The notes: a model not told the origin generated them from the letters alone. 64,000 bases of DNA from Bradyrhizobium sp. 164 (GCF_023073715.1 NZ_JADPKA010000110.1:248001-312000); one strand, 5' to 3'; positions 34,597 to 43,564 are shown, counted from the first letter of the stretch. A program made the numbers and translations.

Positions 34597-36351
34597 GTGA
34601 ACAACATCCGCGCCACGCTCGCGATCGTCTGGCGAATCGCCGGCCCCTATTTCCGATCGGAGGACAAATGGGCCGGCCACGGCCTGCTCGCCGCCGTCAT
34701 TGCCATGGAGCTGGCGCTGGTGGCGATCAATGTTCTCGTCAGTCAGTGGCAGAACCGATTCTTCAGTGCGGTCCAGGGATATGAACTGGACCGGTTCGTC
34801 AGAGAGATTTGGATCTTTCTCGGCCTTGCTTTCACCTTCGTCGCGCTGGCGGTCTACAAGCTCTACCTGAACCAGTGGCTCCAGATTCGCTGGCGACGGT
34901 GGCTGACGCAGCATTATCTCGGCGAATGGCTGAGCGGCTCGACGCATTACCGCATCCAGCTCAAGGGCGACCCCGCCGACAACCCGGATCAGCGCATCAC
35001 CGAGGACGTCAAGAATTTCGTCGAGCAGACGTTGACCCTCGGGCTGGGCCTGCTGTCGTCGATCGTGACGCTGGCCTCGTTCGTCGTCATCCTCTGGGGT
35101 CTGTCGGACAAGGCGCCGCTGCACATTTACGGCACAGACATCATCGTCCCGGGTTTTCTGGTCTGGTGTGCGCTGGTCTACGCGATCCTGGGTACGGCGC
35201 TGACGCACTGGATCGGTGCTCCGCTGATCAACCTCAATTTCGAGCAGCAGCGCTTTGAGGCCGACTTCCGCTTCAACCTGATCCGCGTACGCGAAAATTC
35301 CGAGCAGATCGCGCTTTTGAAAGGTGAGAGTGCGGAGCGAGGGAATCTGCTGCAGCGCTTTGGTTTCGTCATCGGCAACTGGTACGCGATCATGAGCCGG
35401 ACCAAGCGCCTGACCGCCTTCACGGCAAGCTACAGCCAGGCTGCAGTGATCTTTCCCTATGTGGTCGTTGCTCCGGCTTACTTCGCCAAGAGAATTCAGC
35501 TCGGCGACATGATGCAAACTGGCTCGGCGTTCAGCAGCGTGCAAGATGCGCTCTCGTTTTTCGTCACAGCCTATCGCTCGCTCGCGGAATGGCGCTCGGT
35601 GATTGCCCGTCTCGACGGTTTCGAGATGTCGGTCAGGTCGGCGGCCCATACGGCGACGCGCGAGCCGACCATCGGCGTTGCACCATCGAGCGGCAAGGCA
35701 ATCGGTCTCGATCAGTTGCTGGTAAAGCTGCCGAACGGCGAGCCGCTTGTTGCGGCCGATACCTTCGCGATCCAGCCGGCGGAGCGGGTGCTGGTGACCG
35801 GGCCGTCGGGCTCCGGGAAATCCACGCTGTTCCGGGCCATCGCCGGAATCTGGCCGTTCGGCACCGGAACCATCGCGATTCCCGAAAAGGCCAAGCTAAT
35901 GATGCTGCCGCAGCGGCCGTATTTTCCGATCGGCCCGCTCGGCGACGCCGTAATTTACCCCGCAGGGCGTGGCGCGATCGCACCCGAGAAGATCGCAGAG
36001 GCGCTGAACGCGGTCGGCATGCCGCGGCTGGCAAAGCGGCTCGACGAGAACGGTCACTGGAATCGGATGCTCTCGCTGGGCGAGCAGCAGCGCCTCGGGC
36101 TCGCCCGCGCGCTGTTGCATGTGCCGGACTATCTGTTCCTGGACGAGGCCACCGCCTCGCTGGACGAACCCTCCGAGGCCCGGCTCTACCGGCTGCTCGC
36201 TGAGAAGCTGCCGCAGACCACCATCGTCTCGATCGGCCACCGCTCGACGCTCGACGCTTTCCACACCCGCAAGGTGGCGCTGGTGAAGGACGGTGCGATT
36301 CACGTCCTCGGCGGCGAACGGGCTGCAGCGGAGCCGAGCGCGGCGCGTTGA
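34597..36351 (+). CDS. SbmA/BacA-like ABC transporter, fused permease-ATPase (BclA-type)
   Basis: The 584-residue protein is a fused membrane and ATPase subunit of the ABC_membrane_2 (YddA/BclA/ABCD-like) family. About six membrane segments in the first 300 residues include LLAAVIAMELALVAINVLVS, WIFLGLAFTFVALAVYKLYL and SQAAVIFPYVVVAPAY. The conserved EQQRFEADFRFNLIRVRENSE is followed in the ATPase by Walker A GPSGSGKST (about 401), signature LSLGEQQRLGLARAL and Walker B YLFLDEATASLD. BclA in Bradyrhizobium imports nodule peptides and other toxic peptides. Several paralogues exist, so the substrate here is uncertain. The GTG at 34597 is chosen for its TAGGAG site; an ATG at 34567 is in frame. 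Confidence 0.85.
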   Translation: MNNIRATLAIVWRIAGPYFRSEDKWAGHGLLAAVIAMELALVAINVLVSQWQNRFFSAVQGYELDRFVREIWIFLGLAFTFVALAVYKLYLNQWLQIRWRRWLTQHYLGEWLSGSTHYRIQLKGDPADNPDQRITEDVKNFVEQTLTLGLGLLSSIVTLASFVVILWGLSDKAPLHIYGTDIIVPGFLVWCALVYAILGTALTHWIGAPLINLNFEQQRFEADFRFNLIRVRENSEQIALLKGESAERGNLLQRFGFVIGNWYAIMSRTKRLTAFTASYSQAAVIFPYVVVAPAYFAKRIQLGDMMQTGSAFSSVQDALSFFVTAYRSLAEWRSVIARLDGFEMSVRSAAHTATREPTIGVAPSSGKAIGLDQLLVKLPNGEPLVAADTFAIQPAERVLVTGPSGSGKSTLFRAIAGIWPFGTGTIAIPEKAKLMMLPQRPYFPIGPLGDAVIYPAGRGAIAPEKIAEALNAVGMPRLAKRLDENGHWNRMLSLGEQQRLGLARALLHVPDYLFLDEATASLDEPSEARLYRLLAEKLPQTTIVSIGHRSTLDAFHTRKVALVKDGAIHVLGGERAAAEPSAAR

Positions 36352-36430
36352 GGCGCAGGGCAATCCGCACTGCGTTCTCCTTAGAACGGATGCCAAGTCT
36401 TCCTCGCGACAACGCGCCGCGTTTCTGCGT

Positions 36431-36521
36431 CGCCATGGCCGGGCTTGTCCCGGCCATCCACGCGCTCATTGCGCGACAGTGCCAAAGAACGTGGATGCCC
36501 GGAACAAGCCCGGGCATGGCG
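36431..36521. repeat. Dispersed palindromic repeat, type D relative
   Basis: A hyphenated palindrome: CGCCATGGCCGGGCTTGTCC (with CGGCCATCCACG) at the left and CGTGGATGCCCGG with AAGCCCGGGCATGGCG at the right. It shares the CATGCCCGGG / CCGGGCATGG core with 28860-28937 and 56091-56182. It lies downstream of the ABC transporter gene, before the terminator of the porin gene. Confidence 0.75.
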
Positions 36522-36547
36522 TTTGCGAAGAGACCCGACCCCAAAGC

Positions 36548-36574
36548 AAAAAGGCGGCGGATTGCTCCGCCGCC
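36548..36574 (-). terminator. Terminator of porin gene
   Basis: On the reverse strand GGCGGCGGA-GCAA-TCCGCCGCC is followed by TTTTT. It starts 27 bases after the porin stop. Confidence 0.88.
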
Positions 36575-36600
36575 CTCATCAAGTCGTTTCGGGAAGAAAC

Positions 36601-37614
36601 TTACTTCAGGTTGGTCATCGCTGTCAGGTCGAAGGACAGCTTGGCGATGCCGGCGGCGCCGCACCAATTGGAGCCGACGCCAGTCGGATTGATGTTGCTG
36701 AAGCTGCCGTTGAAGCCTGCCGTGTAGTCGCTGGTGAAGGCGTTGCAGTTCGCCTTCGAAAGGTCGGTGTCGGAGTAACGCAGGTCGAGCGTGAATACCT
36801 TGTACGTGAATCCGATGCCGATATTCCAGGTGTTGTAGTCGGCGTACTTGATGCCGTTCGGGAACGGACCAGCGAATCCCGGCGCAGCGAAGCCGGTGCC
36901 ATAGAACGAGTCGGAGGTGCCCAGGAATTGGCGGCCGAACTCACCCGAGACGTACATGCCGACGCCACTGGAGCCGAAAAAGGTGCTCGGCGCCGTGTAC
37001 TTGGCGGTGATCGACACGTAGTCGCCCCACGCACCGGAGTTCAGGAAGCTCGGCGTATAGTACTCGTTCAGGCCAACGGTCCAGTTGTCGTTGATGGTGT
37101 AATTCACCTTGCCGTAGACTTCGAAGAAGCTCACGTCCTTCTTCATGACGTTGCCGTTGAGCAGAGCGTTGGCGGCGCACTGCGCGCTAAGCGGGTTGCC
37201 GGCGGTGTCAGTCGGCGCGCCGTAAAAGCAGGTGCCACCCGGATAGAGATAACCCCAAACACCGATGTCGAAAGCGAATGCACCGAAGGTCGGGCGGATG
37301 CCGCCGTAGACGTCGATCTCGGCCGCGGCGCGGTTCGGGAAGGAAATGCTCTCACCGGCGACGCCGATGTAGAGCTGGAGGTCCTTGGTAACGTTGTAGC
37401 GCGGCTCGAAATAGGCGGCGACCGACGGTTTGTGGTTCGACTGGCTGATACCGCGGAAGATGTAGTCGCTCATGATCGCGCCACCAAAAGCGATGTCCCA
37501 GGGATCGAAGGCAGGCGGCGGCGGGGCTTTCAATGCCTTGACCGGCATGTCTGCCGCGAAAGCCGAACCCGTCACCATTGCCAGCGCCGTTGCCAACAAA
37601 GCCACTTTTTTCAT
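36601..37614 (-). CDS. TorF-type outer-membrane porin-like protein
   Basis: The 337-residue protein has a signal peptide (KKVALLATALAMVTGSAFAA) and DMPVKALKAPPPPAFDPWDI, the typical start of rhizobial outer-membrane proteins. The following beta-barrel strands alternate aromatic and small residues: FGGAIMSDYIFRGISQSNHK, LQLYIGVAGESISFP, YGGIRPTFGAFAFDIGVWGY, TWNIGIGFTYKVFTLDLRYS and a C-terminal KLSFDLTAMTN. It resembles the TIGR02001/TorF putative porin family. I start at 37614, after GGGGATCG; an ATG at 37626 is possible. Function as a channel is inferred. Confidence 0.8.
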   Translation of the reverse strand: MKKVALLATALAMVTGSAFAADMPVKALKAPPPPAFDPWDIAFGGAIMSDYIFRGISQSNHKPSVAAYFEPRYNVTKDLQLYIGVAGESISFPNRAAAEIDVYGGIRPTFGAFAFDIGVWGYLYPGGTCFYGAPTDTAGNPLSAQCAANALLNGNVMKKDVSFFEVYGKVNYTINDNWTVGLNEYYTPSFLNSGAWGDYVSITAKYTAPSTFFGSSGVGMYVSGEFGRQFLGTSDSFYGTGFAAPGFAGPFPNGIKYADYNTWNIGIGFTYKVFTLDLRYSDTDLSKANCNAFTSDYTAGFNGSFSNINPTGVGSNWCGAAGIAKLSFDLTAMTNLK

Positions 37615-37942
37615 TTCGATCCCCATCGCCAGTTCTTGAGCCCCAGTCGGATCCCGGTAACCCCCGGGGCGCTCGACTTGATTGCAATCTCGTAACTGCG
37701 GCAATTTGGATTGAGGGGTGCGAGCCGTGAAGCAAAAAGCGCGGGCATTTGCCGACTTTTTAGGCGTTTTGACGATTCCACGAAACGTTGTCAGCCTGTG
37801 TGTCTTCTCGAACACATTCTTTGCGTTGCAAGGTGCACGAGAGGGACCGTGCAAGTACGGGAAAGCCAGGCAGCGTGGCGCCCCGGATACGAATCAGACA
37901 GGCGCAGGAAAGGGCGGCCTCTAAAGGTGCTTGCGGCGATGC

Positions 37943-37973
37943 AAAAAGGCCGCAGCGTCACCGCCGCGGCCTT
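37943..37973 (-). terminator. Terminator of histone H1-like gene
   Basis: On the reverse strand AAGGCCGC and GCGGCCTT form a stem around a 12-base loop, followed by TTTTT. It lies about 28 bases after the stop of the Lys/Ala-rich protein gene. Confidence 0.75.
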
Positions 37974-38000
37974 CCTTGTCGTCGATGGTGGTCGCTGGAC

Positions 38001-38360
38001 CTAGCCTTGCCCCTCGGCCGGCGCAGCTTCCGCAGAAGACGAAGGCATCGCCCAGCTTGTCTCAGCGACAGGCTCGGCAGCCGGAGCTGCCGGCGTTGAT
38101 GGCTTCGGCGCAGGAGCTGCCTTCGCCTTCTTCGGTGCCGCTTTCTTCGCGGCCTTCTTGGGTGCGGCCTTCTTGGCCGACCTAGTCGCCGCCTTCTTGG
38201 CGGCCTTCTTCGGGGCTGCCTTCTTGGCAGATTTCTTCGTAGCCTTCTTGGCAGACTTCGTCGCGGACTTGGCTGCCTTCTTGGCGGTCTTCTTCTTCGC
38301 CGCTACGACCTTCTTGGCCTTTTTGGCCTTCTTGCTTTTTTTCTTCTTCGCTTTCGCCAT
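38001..38360 (-). CDS. Lysine/alanine-rich histone H1-like DNA-binding protein
   Basis: The 119-residue protein, from ATG 38360, is dominated by Lys and Ala: MAKAKKKKSKKAKKAKKV, then repeated KKAAPKKAAKKA units, and a Pro/Ala-rich tail with EPVAETSW. The composition and repeats match bacterial histone H1-like proteins (AlgP, HctB type), which bind DNA through Lys charges and probably condense or tether it. The repeat units differ in codons, so they are not a recent DNA expansion. The gene is monocistronic with its own terminator. An upstream start at 38387 adds nine residues. Confidence 0.85.
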   Translation of the reverse strand: MAKAKKKKSKKAKKAKKVVAAKKKTAKKAAKSATKSAKKATKKSAKKAAPKKAAKKAATRSAKKAAPKKAAKKAAPKKAKAAPAPKPSTPAAPAAEPVAETSWAMPSSSAEAAPAEGQG

Positions 38361-38444
38361 CGTGGTCCTCCTGTTGCCGCCGAACAATGGTCGATCGGGC
38401 GTCTTCAGCCGTCACTTCCGGACGAAAGCTCAGCCTTTGAAAGC

Positions 38445-39767
38445 TCAAACTTGCGCGTTCAATGCCGGCCGCGACCCGCCCGTAGCCCAATCGAGAAGCT
38501 CAATCGTGTGTACGACCGGAACTGACGTGCCACTGGCAATCTGCACCATGCAACCGATATTGCCCGCGGCAATCATGTCCGGCTTGACGCTCGCGATGTT
38601 GGCGACCTTGCGATCGCGCAACCGGCCCGCAAGCTCGGGCTGGAGAATGTTGTAGGTCCCCGCCGAACCGCAACACAAATGGCTCTCCGGCACATCTTTC
38701 ACCACGAATCCATTCTTGGAAAGCAATTCTTTCGGAAGGCCCGTGATTTTCTGCCCATGCTGCAACGAACACGCAGAGTGATAGGCGACGACGATTTCAT
38801 CGTGCGGCGCTGTGGTCGCGAGTTCGAGGCCGGCGACGTATTCGGTGATGTCCTTGGCGATCGCGGAGACCTTGGCCGCGTCGGCGGCGAACGCAGCGTC
38901 CTCGCGCAGCAGATAGCCGTAATCCTTGATCACGGTGCCGCAGCCGGAGGCCGTCACCAGGATGGCGTCGAGCCCCTCGCCGGCCGCTTCCTTCCGCCAC
39001 GCCGCCACATTGGCGCGGGCTCGCGTCAAGGCGTCATGGTCGTCGCCGAGATGATGGGTCAGCGCGCCACAGCACTGCTCGTCCCGGACCAGGACAACCT
39101 CGATGCCGTGGCGGGTGAGAAGGCTGATGGCAGCCTGGTTGATGCGCGGCGCCAGCACCTGCTGGGCGCAGCCTTGCAGCAGAGCGACCCGGCCGCGCTT
39201 CTTGCCGAGCGCGGCGAACACGCTGCCGGCGCGGGGCCCCGGCGATGGCAGCCGGTTCGGCGCCAGCGCCAGCATCGCCTTGATGCGCTGGATCAACCCG
39301 GGCGTGGCCGAGGGCCGAGGCGTCGGCAGGAAGACGGCAAGCGGGCGGGCCAGCCGCGCCAGCACCATGCTCGCGCGAAAGCGCCGCGGGTCCGGCAGGA
39401 CGAAGGCCAGCACCTGGCGCAACAACCGCTCAGTCAGCGGCCGCTGATAGCGCTGCTCGATCCGGACCCGGGCCTGGTCGACGAGATGCATGTAGTTCAC
39501 CCCTGAGGGGCAGGTCGTCATGCAGGCGAGGCACGACAGGCAGCGGTCGACATGCTTGACCACCTCGGCGGTCGGCGCCTGGTCCTTTTCCAGCATCTCC
39601 TTGATCAGATAGATGCGGCCGCGCGGGCTATCGAGCTCGTCGCCGAGCAGCACATAGGTCGGGCAGGTTGCTGTGCAGAAGCCGCAATGGACGCAGGCGC
39701 GAAGGATCTTGTCGGCCTCCGCGATGTCGGGGTCGGCGAGCTGCGCCAGTGAGAATTCGGTCTTCAT
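38445..39767 (-). CDS. glcF: Glycolate oxidase iron-sulfur subunit
   Basis: GlcF passes electrons from the flavin of GlcD to the quinone pool. The 440-residue protein has two 4Fe-4S motifs, CVHCGFCTATCP at 25-36 and CLSCLACMTTCP at 76-87, then two CCG domains with DEQCCGAL and SHLCCGSAGTYN that are typical of LutA/HdrB/GlcF. Its ATG overlaps glcE's stop by four bases. glcD, normally upstream in the same operon, lies separately at 43776-45269. Confidence 0.94.
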   Translation of the reverse strand: MKTEFSLAQLADPDIAEADKILRACVHCGFCTATCPTYVLLGDELDSPRGRIYLIKEMLEKDQAPTAEVVKHVDRCLSCLACMTTCPSGVNYMHLVDQARVRIEQRYQRPLTERLLRQVLAFVLPDPRRFRASMVLARLARPLAVFLPTPRPSATPGLIQRIKAMLALAPNRLPSPGPRAGSVFAALGKKRGRVALLQGCAQQVLAPRINQAAISLLTRHGIEVVLVRDEQCCGALTHHLGDDHDALTRARANVAAWRKEAAGEGLDAILVTASGCGTVIKDYGYLLREDAAFAADAAKVSAIAKDITEYVAGLELATTAPHDEIVVAYHSACSLQHGQKITGLPKELLSKNGFVVKDVPESHLCCGSAGTYNILQPELAGRLRDRKVANIASVKPDMIAAGNIGCMVQIASGTSVPVVHTIELLDWATGGSRPALNAQV

Positions 39768-41002
39768 GTCGCAGCGCTCCGCGTCAACCGCCCCCGGTTG
39801 AGAATGGTCTTCGGATCGAAGCTGGCGCGCACCCGCTCGCTCAGCGCGGCAATGCCAGGCGCTTGCGGATGGAAGACATCGACATCACGCCTGACGCCCT
39901 CGGTCGCCCGGATCAGCGTGGCATGTCCTCCGAACGCGTTGGTGCGCTGGCGCACGGCCGGGGCATGCGCGTCCGGCTTCGGCGGCAACGCCGCCCAGAT
40001 CAGCCCGCCGCCCCAATCGTAGATCACGTCGCCGCCGGTCTCACGGGCCAATTGGGTGCCGAGCGCTGCCCCTGATGCCGGCGGACAGACGATCCGCCAG
40101 ACCGGCCAGGCGCCAAGCGCACCGCTTGCCGCGAACGGCAGGACGTCGCGGATCGTGGCCCACAGCGCCGCGGACGCCACGTCCTCGATCAGCGTCGCAG
40201 TTCCGAACGGCGCCAGCAATTCGCGCAAGGAGCCTGCGCGGTGCGCGGCAGAGGCCGTGATGCCCTCGAGCCGCAGCACGGTCAGCGCCTCGTCCTGGCC
40301 CCCGATGTCGCCAAGTCCTTCCGACTTGGCCCGAAAGGCCGATTTCGGCAGATGCGCGGCACCGGAAACGTCGAAGGGCGAGCCGAGTGCCGCCGTCATG
40401 GCCTTGTTGGCCCCGGGGTCGTCGAGCCCGTGCAGCACCAACGTCCGCTCGGCCTCGGGCTTGGGCATCACTTTGAGCGTGACCTCCGTCATCACCGACA
40501 GCGTGCCCCAGGATCCGGCGAGAAGCTTGCAGAGGTCGTAGCCTGTGACGTTCTTCACCACCTTGCCGCCGGTCTTGAAGCTGTCGCCGAAACCGGAGAC
40601 GGCGTGCGCCCCGAGCAGGTGATCGCGCGCCCCGCCCGCCCTGATCCGCCGCGGACCAGCGAGCCCGGCGGCGATCATGCCGCCGATGGTTCCGAGCGCC
40701 GGCGTGCCGAGCAACGGCGCCGTGTCCATCGGCTCGAAGGCGAATTGCTGGTTCTTGGCATCGATCAGCGACAGCACGTCGGCCAGCGGCGCACCGGCCT
40801 GGAGCGTGACGATCAGCTCGTTGGGCTCGTAGGAGGTGACGGCATTGAGCGCCGAGACGTCGAGCACGGCATTGGTCGCCATCGCGTGGCCGATGCCGCG
40901 CTTGGAGCCATGACCGATGATCTCGAGCGGCTGCTCGTTGGCGATCGCCGCGCGCACCACTTCTTCGACGTCTTTGGCGTCTCTGACCTTCAGCGTATCC
41001 AC
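39764..41002 (-). CDS. glcE: Glycolate oxidase FAD-binding subunit
   Basis: The 412-residue protein is a FAD_binding_4 domain protein smaller than GlcD. It includes PLEIIGHGSKRGIGHAMATN, LIVTLQAGAPLADVLSLIDA, GTPALGTIGGMIAAGLAGPR, FKTGGKVVKNVTGYDLCKLL and AGSWGTLSVMTEVTLKVMPK, all characteristic of GlcE. With GlcD and GlcF it oxidises glycolate to glyoxylate (or D-lactate to pyruvate). It is coupled to glcF by an ATGA overlap. Upstream at 41003-41334 there is no glcD; instead a gap and then a ferritin-like gene on the other strand. Confidence 0.94.
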   Translation of the reverse strand: MDTLKVRDAKDVEEVVRAAIANEQPLEIIGHGSKRGIGHAMATNAVLDVSALNAVTSYEPNELIVTLQAGAPLADVLSLIDAKNQQFAFEPMDTAPLLGTPALGTIGGMIAAGLAGPRRIRAGGARDHLLGAHAVSGFGDSFKTGGKVVKNVTGYDLCKLLAGSWGTLSVMTEVTLKVMPKPEAERTLVLHGLDDPGANKAMTAALGSPFDVSGAAHLPKSAFRAKSEGLGDIGGQDEALTVLRLEGITASAAHRAGSLRELLAPFGTATLIEDVASAALWATIRDVLPFAASGALGAWPVWRIVCPPASGAALGTQLARETGGDVIYDWGGGLIWAALPPKPDAHAPAVRQRTNAFGGHATLIRATEGVRRDVDVFHPQAPGIAALSERVRASFDPKTILNRGRLTRSAAT

Positions 41003-41334
41003 GGGAAGAGGCCGTAACGAAATTCGCGCCGGAAATCAAATCTGGCAAGCCTTGAGCATCGCCCAGCCCGGCAATCTCTGGTGCAACGCGAAAGAGCGGC
41101 GGCCACGCGCTCCCCCTGCTGGGCAGACGTCAGCGCACGCCATACGACTGTCGTCAGGGGCGATTGCGGACGATTAGGGTTGCCTGCTCTCTGAGTGAGG
41201 ACTCCAATAGGAACGGACGCAAGCACTCGCATTTGACATGCATTCGGCGCGCCGGCGCGAAGCGAGCGAAATGGGCGGGGCGATCTACGGCTCTTGTCAG
41301 GCGCGTCACAATCACCACGAAGAGGAGGCTTGCC
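41003..41334. other. Intergenic region between glcE and the ferritin-like gene
   Basis: The genes on both sides diverge from this 330-base gap, so it should contain two promoters. I see no supported reading frame or strong palindrome. Confidence 0.4.
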
Positions 41335-42240
41335 ATGAACGTGGAGCGAGTTCGTATCTCCCGACGGCAATCCGTTGCCGGTTTGTCGGTCCTTGGCCTG
41401 AGTGGGCTGTTGATCCCCACAGCCCATGCGCAGCACAAAGCACAACAGAAGCACCAGGAAACCACTGGGGTGGGAATACATGCCGCCGAAGTGAAGGATG
41501 AGGACATCTTTCAGTTCGCGCTGAACCTGGAATACATGGAGGCTGAGTTTTATCTGCGTGCCACGACCGGCAAGGGGATCGACGATTCTGACGCTGGACC
41601 CGACGCCGCGAGGGTCGCTGGCGGACACGAAGCCAAGTTCGACAGGAAGGAAATCCGCGAGTTTGTCGAGGAGCTGGCTGAAAACGAGCTTGCCCACGTG
41701 CGCTTCTATCGCAAGACGCTGGGCAGGATGGCGGTATCGCGCCCGGCCATCGATTTCGATGCGGGCTTCAAGGCAGCCGCCCAGGCCGCTGGTCTGCCCG
41801 CCGACTTCGATCCGTTTGCCGATGACATGAGTGTCTTGCTGGGCGGCATGCTGTTTGAGGATGTCGGCGTGACGGCATATGCCGGGGCAGCGCCGTTGCT
41901 CAAGAGCAAGGAGTTCGTCGAGGCTGCGGCGGGCATTCTGGCCGTCGAGGCGTACCACATGGGCATGGCGCGCTCGCAGCTCTATTTGATGGGTGAAAAG
42001 GCCTGGAATGCGGCCAACGCCATCTCCGACGCCCGGGACCAGGTCGACGGTGGTCAGGACAAGGACCAGGGCATCCGGATGAACGGCAAAGCCAATGTCG
42101 TTCCGTCAACGCCCGATGCCATTGCCTTCCGCCGCACGCCGCAGGAGGTGCTGCATATCGTCTATCTGACCGAGAAGCAGGGTGTCAGCAAAGGCGGGTT
42201 CTATCCGAACGGAATGAACGGCGTGCTCAAATCCACCTGA
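41335..42240 (+). CDS. Exported ferritin-like domain protein (desiccation-related type)
   Basis: The 301-residue protein follows a strong AGAGGAGG site. It has a twin-arginine-like leader (VRISRRQSVAGLSVLGLSGL, then LIPTAHA) and a mature domain with FALNLEYMEAEFYLRATTG, EELAENELAHVRFYRKTLGR and AVEAYHMGMARSQLYLMGE. Paired Glu and ExxH sites form the di-metal four-helix bundle of ferritin_2 (PF13668-type) proteins. The family is linked to stress and metal binding; no redox function has been shown for most. A Tat leader would mean export after folding with metal. It sits between glcE and glcD, as part of an interrupted operon. Confidence 0.85.
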   Translation: MNVERVRISRRQSVAGLSVLGLSGLLIPTAHAQHKAQQKHQETTGVGIHAAEVKDEDIFQFALNLEYMEAEFYLRATTGKGIDDSDAGPDAARVAGGHEAKFDRKEIREFVEELAENELAHVRFYRKTLGRMAVSRPAIDFDAGFKAAAQAAGLPADFDPFADDMSVLLGGMLFEDVGVTAYAGAAPLLKSKEFVEAAAGILAVEAYHMGMARSQLYLMGEKAWNAANAISDARDQVDGGQDKDQGIRMNGKANVVPSTPDAIAFRRTPQEVLHIVYLTEKQGVSKGGFYPNGMNGVLKST

Positions 42241-42609
42241 GTTCTCGGCCGAATGGGAGCCGGATCGGCCGTCGTGCCGGCGGCCGAAACGCGCCTGCGC
42301 ACGATCATTGGGTAGGTCGCTCTTGATGCTGTCGTAATCTTGTTTGGGTGGCTCGCCCCACCCGGACGAGATCATCGTCGGTACGTCGAGCAAGCAAGAA
42401 CCGTAGCGACGCAATCTCTCGGCGCCCACAGCTCGACTCCGCGTTCTGCATCAACCGTCGCGATCATCGGCACTGCTTTCGGCGAATCGGCGCGAGGCGC
42501 ACATCGGGCGTTTGCTGACCTGCGATAATAGATTGATGAACAGGCGTTCATGGAACTGCGCAGTTTCCAACTCGTTGATCAAAGTTATTCGTTGAGAGGA
42601 GGAATGAAG
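42241..42609. other. Gap of about 370 bases, no supported feature
   Basis: Between the ferritin-like gene and the small secreted protein I see no good reading frame, terminator or repeat. It holds the promoter and AGAGGAGGA ribosome binding site of the next gene at the right end. Confidence 0.4.
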
Positions 42610-42864
42610 ATGAAGAGGATGATAATTGCACTTTCTGCCATCGCCCTCATCGGCACTGCGCCGGCTGTCTTTGCCCAAGGCGTATCAAGCAAGACGCCGG
42701 GCCACGAGATGCAAACCAAGGGCTCCAAGGCAGGCCATCCGGGAGCATCCGGCTACGCTCCGGGACATAAGAAGCAGGCCATGGGTTCTAAGAAAGGTCA
42801 TCCCGGCGCTTCTGGCTACGCTCCTGGCCAAACCACGGGCGCGAACACGAAACGTAGCTACTGA
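42610..42864 (+). CDS. Small exported protein with a tandem GHPGASGYAPG repeat
   Basis: The 84-residue protein begins MKRMIIALSAIALIGTAPAV with signal site VFAQ. The mature region has two tandem units, GSKAGHPGASGYAPGHKKQ and GSKKGHPGASGYAPG, after a TPGHEMQTK stretch. The two DNA copies differ at many third positions, while the amino acids are nearly identical, so the repeat is old and under selection. Gly-, Pro-, Lys- and His-rich composition suggests a disordered periplasmic or surface peptide. The ATG at 42610 is preceded by GAGGAGGA at 6-8 bases; an ATG at 42604 would sit directly against that site. Confidence 0.75.
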   Translation: MKRMIIALSAIALIGTAPAVFAQGVSSKTPGHEMQTKGSKAGHPGASGYAPGHKKQAMGSKKGHPGASGYAPGQTTGANTKRSY

Positions 42865-43001
42865 CGGCCATCTCGCAATTGCCAATAGGCCAATGACAGG
42901 AGCCGCCGCGGTCTCAACCCGGCGGCTCTTTGTGTGAGCGATCCCAAGGCGACGACGAGGGTTGCGAACGTGGGCGGCCACCCCGGAGCGTGGCACCTTC
43001 C

Positions 43002-43044
43002 CTCGTCCTGAGCAGCTTGCGCAGCAAGCGTCTCGAAGGACGAG
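43002..43044. repeat. Dispersed palindromic repeat, type E
   Basis: CTCGTCCT at the left and AGGACGAG at the right enclose AGCTTGCGCAGCAAGCG, itself partly palindromic. It lies in the 360-base gap (42865-43225) between the repeat-peptide gene and the ABM monooxygenase; I see no gene in that gap. Confidence 0.65.
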
Positions 43045-43225
43045 ATCCGCGCTGCAACCGCCGGGCCTTCATAGGCGAGACGACAGCTTCGCGGTCTCCC
43101 ATGAGGATGTGGAGTGTACCTCGGGCCTCAGCTCCTGCGACATCCGCACTTCGATCATGATCGAACCATCTTCACCCGAGACTTGGCTACTGGTCGCATG
43201 GTCTTCGTCAAAACGGAGCTCCATC

Positions 43226-43564
43226 ATGGACGAACAGGCAATGAACCAACAGGCCATCCATCAGGCCGTCGGCGGCGGCGGTTTGCTGGTTGTGGCGCAA
43301 TGGGAAGCGAAGGCTGAAGAAGCCGATCGGGTTGCCGAGATCCTGCGCAGCTTCCTGCCACAGGCTCAAAGCGAACCCGGCGTAAAACTATTCCTGATCA
43401 GCCGCGCCAAGGACAATCCGGCCCAGTTCCTGTTCTACGAGCTATTCCGCGACGAGGCCGCATTCAAGGCGCATCAGGACAGCGCACATTTTAAGACCCA
43501 TATCGCCGGTCAAGCCCTACCTCTGCTGACCAGGCGCGAACGCACGCAATATGCGCTGATGTAG
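43226..43564 (+). CDS. Antibiotic biosynthesis monooxygenase (ABM) domain protein
   Basis: The 112-residue protein has an ABM/YgiN-like ferredoxin fold: GGLLVVAQWEAKAEEADRVAE, LRSFLPQAQSEPGVKLFLIS, PAQFLFYELFRDEAAFKAHQ and SAHFKTHIAG. Such small proteins are cofactor-free quinol monooxygenases or heme-degrading enzymes; the latter are unlikely without further motifs. The start at 43226 has CGGAGC 7 bases upstream. It lies downstream of two exported proteins, in the stretch that splits the glc locus. Confidence 0.85.
   Translation: MDEQAMNQQAIHQAVGGGGLLVVAQWEAKAEEADRVAEILRSFLPQAQSEPGVKLFLISRAKDNPAQFLFYELFRDEAAFKAHQDSAHFKTHIAGQALPLLTRRERTQYALM

Noticed and set aside
43002..43044. Considered as a terminator of the repeat-peptide gene
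   Set aside because: It is 140 bases past the stop, has no T-run and is better explained as a dispersed palindrome.
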